NCBI RefSeq assembly: GCF_004115975.1
Contig: NZ_SDDZ01000002.1
Span: 372,001 to 436,000, forward strand
Origin: Gelidibacter gilvus
Lineage (GTDB): Bacteria > Bacteroidota > Bacteroidia > Flavobacteriales > Flavobacteriaceae
Length of the DNA: 64,000 nucleotides
Reading direction: 5' to 3'
Shown one piece after another: positions 63,579 to 64,000 of the stretch (within the stretch, counting starts at the first letter, position 1; every line of letters starts with the position of its first letter). The notes under the pieces are model-generated. The model had not been told where the DNA came from and did not search any database. It saw only the letters and a program-made list of their open reading frames with translations. The position numbers and the translations under genes were made by a program.

Positions 63579-64000
63579 AGCAGTATCTTTTACCTTTCTT
63601 AGCGGTTGTTATTGGTGTGTTTTTGGTATTGATCTTCAAAAATAAAAAATCCAATTACACCAAGTTTCTATTATCATTCAGTGGTGCGTTTTTATTGGCA
63701 TTGACGCTTTTTGATTTGTTGCCTGAGGTCTATCAACATTTAGATGCCAAGCAAACAGGGTTGTTCATAATGTTGGGTATCCTTTTGCAGATTTTGCTAG
63801 AATTTTTCTCCAAAGGCGCGGAACATGGCCATGTGCATGTACATGAACAAGAAGACGGTTTCCCATGGGTGCTGTTCATCAGTTTATGCATCCATAGCTT
63901 CTTGGAGGGTTTTCCTATTCATCAGCACAACGATATGGTATATGGCGTGCTCATCCATAAGATCCCCATTGCGGCATTGATTACCACCTATTTGTTCGAG
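63575..64000 (+). CDS. ZIP-family metal transporter, N-terminal part
   Basis: 142 residues up to the window edge, starting at an ATG overlapping the previous stop codon (ATGA). Membrane segments are visible at about 5-20, 30-50 and 65-82, then a His-rich loop HGHVHVHEQED and the metal-site helix ISLCIHSFLEGFPIHQHNDM with HKIPIAALI, the ZIP signature. ZIP proteins take up zinc or other divalent metals. The C-terminal part lies outside the window. Confidence 0.9.
   Translation, partial: MKQYLLPFLAVVIGVFLVLIFKNKKSNYTKFLLSFSGAFLLALTLFDLLPEVYQHLDAKQTGLFIMLGILLQILLEFFSKGAEHGHVHVHEQEDGFPWVLFISLCIHSFLEGFPIHQHNDMVYGVLIHKIPIAALITTYLFE

Overview
The window is a piece of a flavobacterial chromosome (Bacteroidota, Flavobacteriaceae). 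The evidence is an AT-rich sequence, several TAnnTTTG-type -7 promoter boxes, a type IX secretion gene (porQ), a giant adhesin with a T9SS type B sorting domain next to a PorP/SprF protein and an OmpA/PD40 protein, and family-restricted neighbours such as DUF6452/DUF6048, CCC-motif and DUF5362 membrane proteins. No genus can be fixed from sequence alone. I see no tRNA, rRNA, CRISPR array, insertion sequence, prophage or plasmid gene. Most of the window is ordinary core genome with patches of lineage-specific envelope genes.

Layout. 1-1388: start of polyphosphate kinase ppk1 and sixA, both minus. 1733-10888: plus-strand block of an unknown exported protein, a 1916-residue repeat adhesin, a PorP/SprF-like protein and an OmpA-family protein. 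10889-11799: gene-poor stretch, perhaps an eroded gene. 11800-19130: mainly minus-strand housekeeping genes (CAP lipoprotein, pdxH, rnz, pyrB, pyrR, rpsA). 19424-24486: LysM protein, then cmk, porQ and lon on the minus strand. 24812-27793: ECF-type sigma factor, a membrane protein and two repeat-built exported proteins. 27858-35034: MFS transporter, M48 protease, GH31 glucosidase and glgB. 35219-37457: msrB and lpdA. 37578-41730: five small outer-membrane barrel genes and one wrecked copy, around aroQ. 42010-46915: xerD, a PAS histidine kinase, rny, a probable 6S RNA, zapA and a coiled-coil partner. 47191-54409: M23 peptidase, TonB-dependent receptor, CHAP lipoprotein, cysteine desulfurase and a calcium-repeat lipoprotein. 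54483-64000: Smr protein, small membrane proteins, rocD, rlmD with DUF6452/DUF6048, DinB, two methyltransferases and a truncated ZIP transporter.

How the parts fit. The adhesin operon and porQ both belong to T9SS-dependent surface display. pyrR, an unknown gene, pyrB, a STAS-like gene and rnz read in one direction from a clear promoter. The sigma-factor cluster looks like an envelope regulon whose targets are strongly repetitive beta-rich proteins. GH31 and GlgB suggest alpha-glucan or glycogen metabolism. zapA, 6S RNA and rny follow each other on one strand.

The most notable non-coding signals are: the RNA between zapA and rny with a 13-bp closing stem followed by a run of nine U; a 9+9 bp palindrome just upstream of lon; two -7 boxes placed back to back 3 bp apart between two methyltransferase genes; and a two-part intergenic repeat present twice in inverted orientation about 32 kb apart. 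I did not find a clearly new multi-gene system. The sigma-factor/DYG/GSGD cluster and the decaying barrel-gene array are the best candidates for follow-up.
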